Origin: Lathyrus oleraceus
Taxonomy: Eukaryota; Streptophyta; Magnoliopsida; Fabales; Fabaceae
Assembly: GCF_024323335.1 (NCBI RefSeq)
Contig: NC_066583.1
Coordinates: 372,563,175 to 372,627,174 of the forward strand
Direction of reading: 5' to 3'
DNA length: 64,000 bases
Shown here: in pieces, positions 9,801 to 19,155 of the stretch
Position numbering within the stretch: the stretch's first letter is position 1
Layout of the letters: every line of letters begins with the position of its first letter
Notes under the pieces: generated by a model
What the model was told of the DNA's origin: nothing
What the model saw: only the letters and a program-made list of their open reading frames with translations
Database searches by the model: none
Made by a program: the position numbers and the translations under genes

Positions 9801-10750
9801 TTTTATTTTTAATTTTATTTTAAACAGAATAAGTTTTTGAAAACATTAAAGATTTTTGCTTAAAATTCCTAGGTTATTAGTTAATAATTGTTTTTTTTAT
9901 ATTTTCAACTTATACCCAATTGTAAACCTAACAGCCAAGCGGCTGGGTTTAATTACTGGTAGTCCAACAGATTTCTTTTTTATTAGTTTTTTATTTTAAT
10001 TCTTTTTTTTAATTTATCTTGGTTTATATATCTAAATTAGCATTGTAAATAACAACTAGTCATGAGTGGTCTGGTGGAGAGGGGTGGTTTCTATGGTCTT
10101 TAGTGTAGTGGCTTCGATACCCGTATTGAGCGTTTTATTTCTTTCAGCATTTGCATTTTATTTTCTTTTAGCATTTTATTTTATGTTCATGTTTTTATTA
10201 TACTCATGGTTGATCTGCTTTCTTTTAACTTCATCATTCATTCAAAACCATCTTTAAACTATAAAAATCATATTTTTCTCGATTTAATATCGAGCCCATT
10301 TTCCACACCTTTGTAAGTCGATTGCTTTTTAAGCATCGTCATCAACCTCACATAGCTTACTCTTGGGCTTTCTTACAATGAGCCGGTTCTCTTGCACTTA
10401 CACTCATATTTCGCATCATTTGTTGTTTGGGCCTGATCTAATTATTTCATGATTTTGAATCCCCATTTGACAAAATGTACCCCACTTCCCCAATGTGTAT
10501 ATAATGTTGTATTGTTTTATTTCTCTATTTGTTTTAGACACTAACCAAAGAGTAAAGTCCACCATTTTTGAAAAAATACAAAAATATGACTCGATCCAAC
10601 GTCGAGTATTTTCTCAATAAACAAATCAATTCATTTCGCCCTCCTATTCTATTCCTTTTCTTTCAAACTTTCATCAAATGCTTGATTCAACGTCAAGCCA
10701 TTTTCTCTAATAAAAACTCAAAAAATATTAATTCATAGTCAAGACTTTTT
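9800..10750 (+). other. AT-rich LTR filler without genes
   Basis: Low-complexity A/T-rich DNA with poly-T and poly-A runs. It includes an ATATAATG stretch at 10498-10507 and no coding-like frame beyond a hydrophobic short ORF that reads as chance T-rich sequence. It is the same in the 3' LTR except for the 24-bp indel near 10145. Confidence 0.5.
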
Positions 10751-10756
10751 CAATAA

Positions 10757-11239
10757 AGATGGAAGTGGAACGTGGTGTATACCACACACTCCTGAGACTA
10801 GGATTCGAGATGTATATCTCACCAATCCTAGCTCTCGCCATCATCCAATTTATCCACTTTGCTCTATCAAACACTCATTCAAATCTTTCTCAAACATCCA
10901 TCAATACTTGATCTAGGTCAAGTCATTTTCACAACAAAACTCAAAATACCTAATTCTTATTTAACACTTTTTCAATAAAGGTGGAAATGGAACATGGTGT
11001 ATACCATGCACTCCTGAGACTAGGATTCGAGATGTATATCTCGCCAATCTTAGCTCTCGCCGTCGTCTAAAATTGTCAATGCGGTTTCTTCAAACCCTTT
11101 CTCAATCAAACCTAAAAATACTTAATCTCTATTAAACACTTTTGCAAATAAAGATGGAAATGGAACATGGTGTATACCATGCACTCTTGAGGCTAGGATT
11201 CGAGATGTATATCTCGCCAATCCTAGTTCTCGCCATCAC
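10757..11239 (+). repeat. Three spaced copies of an about 88-bp motif in the Ogre 5' LTR
   Basis: Copies start at about 10757, 10978 and 11150. Each has GATGGAAATGGAACATGG (or a close variant), the palindrome GTGGTGTATACCAC or TGGTGTATACCA, CTCCTGAGACTAGGATTC, GAGATGTATATCTCGCCAAT and a CTCTCGCC end. Spacers of 85-130 bp differ. The 3' LTR has the same triplet (about 29660-30140). The two embedded palindromes (GTATAC and GAGATGTATATCTC) could fold or bind factors; no function is shown. Confidence 0.75.
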
Positions 11240-11659
11240 TCAAAGCACATCCAACCAATCAAACTCTTTTTCTCGCCGCCGTGCGACCAATCAAAAACCT
11301 TTTAAAATGAAAGATATATTGTCTTAAGAGATACAAAACAATGTTTCGGCCACGATTCTTGAGTAGAGATAAATGACGCTTTTCCGAATGTAGATTTGTA
11401 AATCCTAACACCTAAGTACATATTGCATGACAACTCTAGGGCAGAACTTCCCCATTTCTTTTAGACCTTCCGTGCGTCTCCGATCTTGTGGCATGTCAAT
11501 CCATCATATTGCAAAGAGGTAACTGCCTAAGACTCGATTCAGCGAGCTGCGACACCTACTGCTAGGACGTGAACACATTGCCCACTCTCCTTTGACACAA
11601 CTAGTGTCCTCCTTTGTAAGTCCATGTTCAGATGGCAATCCCTATGTAGCCGAACTACG

Positions 11660-12000
11660 ACAACTCTGATTCTCATGTTCAGATGAGATACGTAGGCACA
11701 GGATGCGATGTCTTGCCGAGTTAGACTGACAACTAACAACTAATCTTTGTTTGTTTTCGCCCTCGTTGCGATCGAGACCTTCCCTTTCTCTTGCCCTAGT
11801 TGCAATCGAGACTTTTGTTCCCGTTAGTTAGCCGAACTACATTATGCTCTGATTCTCATTCCAGATGAGATATGTAGGCATAAGACGCGATGTCTTGGCG
11901 AGCACACATCTCTTTCACCCATAGGTAGCCGAGTTACGAAGACTCTGATTCTCATATTCAAATGAGATACGTATGCAATGGATGCGATATCTGTGCGAGT
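11660..12000 (+). repeat. GAGATACGTAGGCA-type repeats near the Ogre LTR 3' end
   Basis: Three diverged copies of CTCTGATTCTCAT ... GATGAGATACGTAGGCA ... GATGCGATGTCTTG.CGAG occur at about 11664, 11849 and 11940, with a parallel set in the 3' LTR at about 30566-30905. They lie just upstream of the U5-like end. Confidence 0.7.
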
Positions 12001-12309
12001 CATTTTTCTCTTGACCCTTTTAGTAAATAGTACATTAGATAAACACACACCCTTTAGACAAGAACAACAAGAGTGGATCCCGTAGAGTACTACGGATGCG
12101 TAGGGGTGCTAATACCTTCCCTTCGCATAATCGACTCCCGAACCCAAGATTTGGTTGCGAGACCTTGTCTTTTCCTTTCCTCTCTTCAGGTTTACTTCGA
12201 GCGTGTCCTTTCCCTCCTTTGGGATAAATAACGCACGGTGGCGACTCTTCTGTCATTTCTTTTTCGCCGGTTGTCTTTTCGCATTTCCCCTTTTTCAGGT
12301 TGCGACAGC

Positions 12310-12327
12310 TGGCGACTCTGCTGGGGA
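12310..12327 (+). promoter_or_regulatory. Primer binding site of the Ogre (tRNA-Arg type)
   Basis: TGGCGACTCTGCTGGGGA starts two bases after the LTR end at 12307. Ogre elements are known to prime from tRNA-Arg, and the same 18 bases recur after the LTR of the second Ogre-type element (48503-48520). Confidence 0.9.
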
Positions 12328-13232
12328 CCGAACCCAGAATCTCTGGTTTCCCTAAGCGAGTCCCTCCTAGCTTTTGTAGGTTTGTTGTTTGTTGGGTGTT
12401 TATTCTTTTGTACAGTTATTTATTTTCAGCATTTACCTGCTTTACCTTATTGCATTCATGTACATATGCTTGCTGTATCTGTGGGTTCTGTGGGTTGTTT
12501 GTTTGTTGGGTTGGGATTGTTCTATGAGAGATAAGCCCACTACCCAGGCTTGAGTGTACACATAGGTGTCAGAGTGGATAGTCATGAGGCTTGCGTGGTA
12601 TGTTGCTACGTTAAGTCGTTCATGAGACCCACATTCTAGACGAGGTTTCTGTTGGATATATTTTGTCCTATGGGTATTCCATAACGACAGATATTCCTTT
12701 AGAAATCGTCGACTCTGGTGACCATTTCCCGAGAACTCAGTCGAGGCCTCTCCTCCGAGACGTGATTATGTTAGCTCTGGTGGGCGCATTCTCGCTGCTC
12801 AATCCGAGGACCCCGAGACTGGGAACTTGCTTTAAGATATCCTGTTGGGGGGAGTCAGTGGAGGTCTTTTGTCCCGTAATAATGTCAAACCTTTAGTGGT
12901 AAACGTATTATTCTCGACTGAAGGGCTAAAGCTGACAAACTTCTGTTCTTAGAACCTACCAGTAAGGGGCGGGCTAAATTCAGGGAACCTTAACCTCCAA
13001 CCAACCCGGTTTTCTGGAGCAGAGTTTTGATCTTGTATTACATTCCTCAGTGGGTTTCTTTTCAGACAGTGCAACCCGACAGATGTTCAAGCAGATACAG
13101 CAGTCCTGATTTCCATGTCACTGCATTGCATCACATCATTCCGCATTCATATCATTTAACACATGTTTATCCATTTCTAGGGGGTTTACATCTTCTTCTT
13201 GATTCCGGTCGGGTTTTTCTGGTTCTCTAGAG
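12328..13232 (+). other. Ogre 5' leader, no gene seen
   Basis: About 0.9 kb between the primer site and ORF1. Short open frames are present but show no protein-like pattern. It would hold the packaging signal in a genomic RNA, though I cannot point to one. Confidence 0.5.
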
Positions 13233-15083
13233 ATGGATATTGGCAGAAAGAGACATGTCGCCTACAAGTTTCCGGTGGTCTGTCTGGAGCCTATTCAACA
13301 GTTGATGAAGTTAATGGATCCTGATTCTCTAGAAGGATTCCGAAAGGATTACGGTTTGATTCTAAGTTTCGTCACGGTTCTTTCCAAGGATCAACATGAT
13401 GCTCTATTCACACTGCTGCAGTTCTATGACCCTCCGTTGAGGTGTTTCACATTCCCGAATTATATTTTGGTCCCTACTTTTGAGGAGATTGCCATTTTTC
13501 TCAGAGTTCCTATCAAGTCACAGTTGTTGTTCTACAGTTCTGAGTTTCTGCCCGATCTCAGCATGGTTGCTTCGGCCACATATTTGGGGAAATCAGTCTT
13601 GAAGGCTAATATGTGTCAGAAGGGAGGAGTCAGTGGTTTTCATTTGAGTTTCTTGCTGGGAGAAGCAAAGAAGAAACTTGAAGATGGTGACCAGAGGGGT
13701 TTCAATGCTGTGTTGGCTCTTTGTGTGTGTGGGATTGTCCTGTTCCCTAATGTTGCCAAATTTGTGGACATGGACGCAATACGCCTCTTCGTGTTGGGAA
13801 ATCCAGTGCCGACCTTGCTAGGAGATTTCTTTCATTCGGTGCACCACAGGAATGAGAATAGAAAAGGAGGATTGTTGAATTGTTGTGCGCCTTTGTTTTA
13901 TAAGTGGTTCAGTTCTCACCTACCCAAATCAGGAGCGTTCGTTGATGTCGAGGACTCGTTGAGTTGGTCGAAGAGATTGATGGGGTTGAGAGCTGAAGAT
14001 ATTTCTTGGTGGTCTGACCGGAGCTTGCTTAGGGCGGATATTATTCACAGTTGTGGGAACTTCCCAAATGTACCGTTGGTAGGAAGAAGAGGAGGAATCA
14101 ACTATAATCCTTCTCTAGCAGTCAGACAGTTTGGATATGCTTTAAGAACTCCGCCTTTGGAAAAGGATGTGGAAGAATCTCTGTTTTTCCATTCTTCGCC
14201 TGATTTGACTGTATCCCGTAAGGCAGCTGAGGCCTGGCTCAAGGTGATCAAGAGAGGAAGAACTGTGCTTGGAAAAGGAGATTTTAGAACTTACCCTCAG
14301 TATGGAGAGTGGCTTCAAGGAAGAGTCGAAGAGTTGGGTCTGCCGTTTCCTATAGAAGAACCTTTGTATCCACCTACTCCTGCGCAGTAAACAATGGTGA
14401 GCCGAGAGGAGTATGACAAATTGAAGAAAGCCATGGAGGAGCTTCAAATTGAAAACTCGGAGTTAAGTGTGAAGTTGCAAGACTATATGCATCAATTCCA
14501 TGAGGCAGAATATCAGAAGGGGGAAGCCGTCAGATTGCAAGGGGAAGCAGAAAGGAAATTAGCTGTGGAGGTGGACTTCTTCAGGAAGACAGACAAGGCC
14601 TTGGGATCATCCAGTTCTTAGTTGAAGCGAGTCAAGCAACAATTAATGGATGCTCATGGTAAATTGGCAGGGTGGCAAGAGCGATGGGATGCATTTTCAA
14701 CTTCTCGGAAGGAAAAGGAGGAGGAGATGGTGACCGAACTGACTGGTCAGATGGAGAAATTGAAGACTTTGCTGAAGGAGAAGAACAATGAGCTTCTGTG
14801 CGCCCGTTCTACCAATGGTTACATCACCGATCAACTCAATGAGGCTCGAGGACAGATTGAAGAACTTAAGGTGTTGGCAGGTTTGAAGAAATCCAGACTT
14901 GAAGAGGTATTCGGAGAAGATGATGGGAATTACTACAGAGAGCACATCAACGAGTTGGGTGGAGTTATTCACCAAAGGAATCTGCTTATCCGGCGTTTGA
15001 TAGAATTCCCAGATCATCCTGACACGATAGCATTGCTGGCTGAAGTGAGGAGCAGTCCTCATGGTTTGTACACAGGAGGCTGA
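13233..15083 (+). pseudogene. ORF1: Ogre ORF1: plant-mobile-domain-like plus coiled coil, two in-frame stops
   Basis: A single frame of 617 codons interrupted by TAA at 14388-14390 and TAG at 14619-14621; the three open parts (385, 75 and 153 codons) are all in phase. Residues 20-110 (EPIQQLMKLMDPDSLEGF, LLQFYDPPLRCFTFPNYIL, PTFEEIAIFLRVPI) resemble the plant-mobile-domain / DUF7745 type found in plant retroelement-associated proteins. From about residue 388 the chain becomes Glu/Lys/Leu-rich, as in a long coiled coil (VSREEYDKLKKAMEELQIEN, MEKLKTLLKEKNNELL). ORF1 upstream of gag is characteristic of Ogre; its function is unknown. Both stops are one C-to-T step from a glutamine codon. Without read-through only the first 385 residues could be made. 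Confidence 0.85.
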
Positions 15084-15475
15084 GTCCTGATTATTGCTCC
15101 TCCTTTTACTTATTGCTTTGTTGTTGTGTGGCGATGATCCACAGGCTTGTTGTGGAGATCCTCTTTTGATGTACTTTCGGCTAAGGCCCCTTTCCTTGAA
15201 CTTGTTTGTATGATGGTTTCCCTTTATTGCATATTGATCTCAGAAGTTTATCCATGACTCGGTCTTCTTGCACTATTCACCTGATGTGAGACTGGAATCA
15301 AGGGGGTAGAATACCTTTTGGATTTGATAAACATGTCATTGCATTTACATATTCATTTTCATATCTTGCATAACAGGTACCGCTGCGGTGTTCTCATATT
15401 ATTTGGTGTTCCACTAGCAGGATAGCTGATTCAGGAATTCACCGGTACGGAACCCGCAGAAACCAGCAGAAAGCA
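15084..15475 (+). other. Spacer between ORF1 and gag
   Basis: About 390 bp with no coding frame. It is T-rich and includes TTGCATTTACATATTC and CATAACAGGTACCGCTGCGG just before the gag start region, a context also seen before gag of the second Ogre-type element (CATAACAGGTACTC near 49329). Confidence 0.5.
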
Positions 15476-18400
15476 ATGGAAAGTCTACAAGCAGAACTTG
15501 CTGAGATGAGGGTCCGCATGAACCAATTCATGGATGTGGTTCAGGGAGTAGCGCAAGGACAACAAGAGATTAGACAAATGATACAAAGGAATCCCGCAAC
15601 TACTCAACCAGAGGTCGTGACTGATCCTCCAATTGCAGAGGTTAATGGACCGGGGCCTGTCCCGATCCCACATAACAACCACGATCAACAACCCATTCAC
15701 GATGATCAAGATGATCAGTTCTTGCTGCCAGAAGACTTTGGCATGGGCCATGGCATGGATCCCATGTTCAGGAGATTAGAGGAGAGGCTGAAGGCGGTGG
15801 AAGGACAAAACCCTCTGGGGGTAGATGTTTCTAACTTGGGATTGGTCCCAGGCGTGAGGGTCCCACCGAAGTTCAAAGTCCCAATCTTTGACAAGTACAA
15901 TGGTAGCTCTTACCCGAAGACCCATGTGCAAGCCTACTTCCGAAAGATGGCTGCATACTCTGATGACGAGAAGCTACTTATGTACTTCTTCCAGGACAGC
16001 CTAGCGGGGGCATCCCTGGAATGGTACATGAGGTTGGATAGAGTCCACATCCGTTGCTGGAGGGATTTGGCGGAAGCTTTTGTGAAACAATATCAATATA
16101 ATGCGGACATGGCCCCGGACAGAACTCAACTCCAGAATCTGTCTCTAAAAAGCAATGAGTGCTTCAGGGAATACGCTCAACGCTGGAGGGAGACAGCTTC
16201 CCGTGTTCAGCCTCCCATGTTGGAAAAGGAAATGGCCAACATGTTCATGAATACGCTGCCTGGACCTTACCTGGAGCGTCTGGTGGGGTGCAATGCCTCC
16301 AACTTCGCTGATGTGGTCTCTACCGGAGAGAGGGTGGAGAATTACCTGAAGACCTACAAGAGCCACAATGGAGGTGGATCTTCGTCAGGAGTAAAGAAGC
16401 CATTTATGGGAGGACAGAAGCAGAGGGAAGGGGGCGTGAATTCTGTGTCTTCATATCAAAATAAGAATAACCGAAGGGATAACTTTCAAAACTATCATCA
16501 GCAACCATTTGTTGCAGCTGTGACTATTCCGGCTGCAGCACCACTACAACAACAACAACCACAACGTCAGCAAACTCAGTATCAACAACAACAACAACCA
16601 GGTAACAGACCCGCCTATCAACAGAGGCAGAGGATGATGGACCGGCGTTTCGACACTCTTCCAATGTCGTACGCTCAGCTGCTTACAAGTCTTCAACAAC
16701 TACAACTTGTGCAGTTACGCACTCTGGCTCCTCCGGTTGGTAGACTTCCGTTGGGTTACGATGCCAATGCTAGGTGTAGTTTCCACTCTGGGGCACCTGG
16801 CCACAATATTGAGAACTGCAAAGCTTTTAAGCACGTAGTTCAGGACCTCATAGATTCAAAGGCTATCAACCTTGCACCGGCTCCTAATGTCGTCAACAAT
16901 CCCATGCCACAGCATGGTGGTGCAAACGTGAATATGCTGGAAGAAGAAGCCAAGTCCGTTAAGGATGTGTTGAAGTTGAAGACTCCGTTGTTGGAAATTA
17001 AGGAATGTTTGCTGAAGGCCGATGTTTTCCCCGGTTGTGGGAAGGGTTGTTTGGATTGCGCTACACAGGGTAAGGATTGCTTGAAGCTGCAGCAGGGTAT
17101 CCAGGTCTTGCTTGACAATGGTATCCTCCAAGTTGAAGACTTGTCTGTCAAAGAATTTGCTGAGGGGGTAGTTGAAGAGGTGTTTGAAGATGCTGTTGAA
17201 GAATTCACAGATGTTGTTCCTGTTGACTGTGTATTTCCCATTGATGTATTTAATTTTTCAAATGTTGTTGCTGATATACCAAACAATGTGTCTGATTTTG
17301 ATGTAACTGAACTTGATTCCGATGTTCCGGATGTTTTTGTTTCAATGAATGAGATTCCTGAGTATGACTATGATGTCGCTACTATCACCATCTTTTACCC
17401 AACTAATCAGATCAGTGTGCCAGAAGCACAACCAGTGCCACCAGTGCGACTGGCCGGTATGACAATCACAACCCCTGGTCCTTTACCTTTCACAAGCGAT
17501 AGGGCCATTCCTTGGCATTATGGGGGGAATGTATACACACACGATTATGGGGTGGAACGACCTTTGAAGGTAGAAGAGGGTCAAAAGTCTGAACTCGAAG
17601 TTGAAGGTCCCGCAGTGGACAATGTTGGTGGAATCGGGCGATTCACCAGGAGTGGCAGACTATTCTCGCCACCCGTTACCCAAACTGAGAGCACTGATGC
17701 CGCGGTTAAGGCCAAAGGTAAACAAGTTGTAAATGAGGGCACTTCTGCACCCCAGACTGGCTCAGAGCCTACTTTCTCGAATGATGTGGACGAGCTCTTA
17801 AGAATTATAAAGAAAAGCGACTACAAAGTAGTCGATCAGTTGATTCAGACGCCGTCTAAGATATCCATTCTCTCACTCCTGTTGTGTTCAGAGGCACACA
17901 GGGAGGCACTTCTGAAGGTCCTTAATGCTGCATATGTGCCTCAGGAGATCTCAGTAAACCAACTAGAAGGGATCATTGCAAATGTTCATGCAAGCAACGG
18001 GTTGGGTTTTACTGATTCTGACTTAACACCAGTTGGACGCAACCATAACAAAGCTTTGCATATCTCAATGGAATGCAAAGACACCGTGTTATCTCATGTT
18101 CTGGTGGATACATGTTCCTCTCTCAATGTGCTACCCAAGAGAGCCCTGTCAAGGTTAGAAGTAGAAGGTTTGATCTTGAAACCTTCCGATCTCATGGTGA
18201 GAGCCTTCGATGGTTCTAAGAGGTTGGTGTTTGGAGAGGTAGAATTGCCAATTCAGATTGGATCACAAACCTTCAACACCGTATTCTATGTGATGGATAT
18301 CAGTCCCTCGTACAGTTGCCTTCTGGGTCGTCCTTGGATCCACAATGCTGAGGGAGTCTCCTCAACACTGCATCAGAAGATCAAGTTCCCAGTCAATGGA

Positions 18401-18898
18401 AGAATTGTCACCGTCTGTGGTGAGGAGGACATACTGGTAAGTAACCTGTCTACCTTCAAGTACGTAGAGGTAGAAGGTGAAATTCATGAGACTCTCTGTC
18501 AGGCCTTTGAGTCAGTTCAGATCAAGGATGCAGCTCCGGTGGAAGGGGTTAAAGCAGGAGCCCCTATCTCATCTTTCAAGCAGGCGCAAGCCTTGGTGGA
18601 TTCAGGTATTGCTCCCGGTTGGGGACGTCTGTTGGAGTTACCAATGAAAGACGACAAGTTCGGGATTGGGTATCAACCAGCACTGACTTCTACAACTTCA
18701 GCACTTCAGACTCGTCAGGGGCCGATTACTTTCTCTAGTGATGGCGTCATCCAATATGGCCAGATCTCTGCGATCAACGATGAAAATGGAGATAGTGATT
18801 TCGACATCGACAACTGGGTGCGTCCGAGGATCCCTGGTGAAGTCATCAACAATTGGTCTTCCGAGGAAATTGTCCAAGTCACTCTTCTAGAGGAGTAA
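15476..18898 (+). CDS. gag-pro: Ogre gag-protease polyprotein
   Basis: 1140 codons, fully open. Residues 1-45 are a short coiled coil. Gag proper is at about 130-300 (PKFKVPIFDKYNGSSYPKTH, AGASLEWYMRL, FREYAQRWRETASRVQPPM). A Gln-rich linker at about 355-395 is followed by a zinc-knuckle variant CSFHSGAPGHNIENC at about 434-448. A long acidic linker follows. A retropepsin-like domain at about 860-960 has HVLVDTCSSLNVLPKRAL: the catalytic motif is D-T-C (Asp at residue 878), where the family has D-T/S-G, so activity is doubtful. SYSCLLGRPWIHNAEGVSS closes the protease. Gag coats the RNA and the protease would process the polyprotein. The ORF ends in TAA; pol is thought to be joined to it by splicing of the intron that follows. 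Confidence 0.92.
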   Translation: MESLQAELAEMRVRMNQFMDVVQGVAQGQQEIRQMIQRNPATTQPEVVTDPPIAEVNGPGPVPIPHNNHDQQPIHDDQDDQFLLPEDFGMGHGMDPMFRRLEERLKAVEGQNPLGVDVSNLGLVPGVRVPPKFKVPIFDKYNGSSYPKTHVQAYFRKMAAYSDDEKLLMYFFQDSLAGASLEWYMRLDRVHIRCWRDLAEAFVKQYQYNADMAPDRTQLQNLSLKSNECFREYAQRWRETASRVQPPMLEKEMANMFMNTLPGPYLERLVGCNASNFADVVSTGERVENYLKTYKSHNGGGSSSGVKKPFMGGQKQREGGVNSVSSYQNKNNRRDNFQNYHQQPFVAAVTIPAAAPLQQQQPQRQQTQYQQQQQPGNRPAYQQRQRMMDRRFDTLPMSYAQLLTSLQQLQLVQLRTLAPPVGRLPLGYDANARCSFHSGAPGHNIENCKAFKHVVQDLIDSKAINLAPAPNVVNNPMPQHGGANVNMLEEEAKSVKDVLKLKTPLLEIKECLLKADVFPGCGKGCLDCATQGKDCLKLQQGIQVLLDNGILQVEDLSVKEFAEGVVEEVFEDAVEEFTDVVPVDCVFPIDVFNFSNVVADIPNNVSDFDVTELDSDVPDVFVSMNEIPEYDYDVATITIFYPTNQISVPEAQPVPPVRLAGMTITTPGPLPFTSDRAIPWHYGGNVYTHDYGVERPLKVEEGQKSELEVEGPAVDNVGGIGRFTRSGRLFSPPVTQTESTDAAVKAKGKQVVNEGTSAPQTGSEPTFSNDVDELLRIIKKSDYKVVDQLIQTPSKISILSLLLCSEAHREALLKVLNAAYVPQEISVNQLEGIIANVHASNGLGFTDSDLTPVGRNHNKALHISMECKDTVLSHVLVDTCSSLNVLPKRALSRLEVEGLILKPSDLMVRAFDGSKRLVFGEVELPIQIGSQTFNTVFYVMDISPSYSCLLGRPWIHNAEGVSSTLHQKIKFPVNGRIVTVCGEEDILVSNLSTFKYVEVEGEIHETLCQAFESVQIKDAAPVEGVKAGAPISSFKQAQALVDSGIAPGWGRLLELPMKDDKFGIGYQPALTSTTSALQTRQGPITFSSDGVIQYGQISAINDENGDSDFDIDNWVRPRIPGEVINNWSSEEIVQVTLLEE

Positions 18899-19155
18899 TT
18901 TTTCTTTGTTTATTCATGCATGTCCAAGTCTTACGTTCCACCCAGGGCGTAATGACTCATTGTAGGGCTCATCTATGTGAATACCTGCATTGTTTATCAT
19001 AAATGAAGGACGTCTTTTGCATTCAAATATTTTGTTCACTGTCTTTCTATTTTTTGCAGTTTTCAAAATTTCAAAAGAATAAAAATATTTGGCAATGTTT
19101 TGTTTAGTTTTCACTCACTGTTCACACTCATAAGCACATACCATCACTCATGCAG
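18899..19155 (+). other. Putative Ogre intron between gag-protease and RT
   Basis: Known Ogre elements have a spliced intron here that joins gag-pro to pol. Two acceptor candidates are visible: TTTCTATTTTTTGCAG ending at 19059 and CACTCATGCAG ending at 19155, after which the pol frame reads CTSPDPIDNDSAMARFDF. Several GT sites near the end of the gag-pro ORF could be donors, and I cannot choose one. The parallel position in the second Ogre-type element also has GACTTTTTGCAG (about 50067-50078), which favours the first acceptor. Confidence 0.55.

Larger units (their letters stand above)
6237..12307 (+). repeat. 5' LTR of the Ogre
   Basis: Begins TGTCATACCCCGATTTTGG and ends TTTTCAGGTTGCGACA just before the primer site. 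It matches 25163-31210 end to end with sparse substitutions. Visible indels include a 5-bp absence near 7346 and an extra 24-bp stretch near 10145 relative to the 3' copy. At about 6 kb it is long even for Ogre. Contents in order: GH127-like fragment, several coding-like fragments on both strands (7040-9480), TC/GA-rich block, AT-rich block, a triplicated motif (10757-11239), GAGATACGTAGGCA-type repeats (11660-12000) and a U5-like end with CCGTAGAGTACTACGGATGC. No convincing TATA box was identified. Confidence 0.95.

Noticed and set aside
12238..12534. 98-codon ORF across the LTR end and primer site
   Set aside because: It overlaps the LTR/primer-site junction, is rich in F, L and C, and has no homologue in the derivative element.
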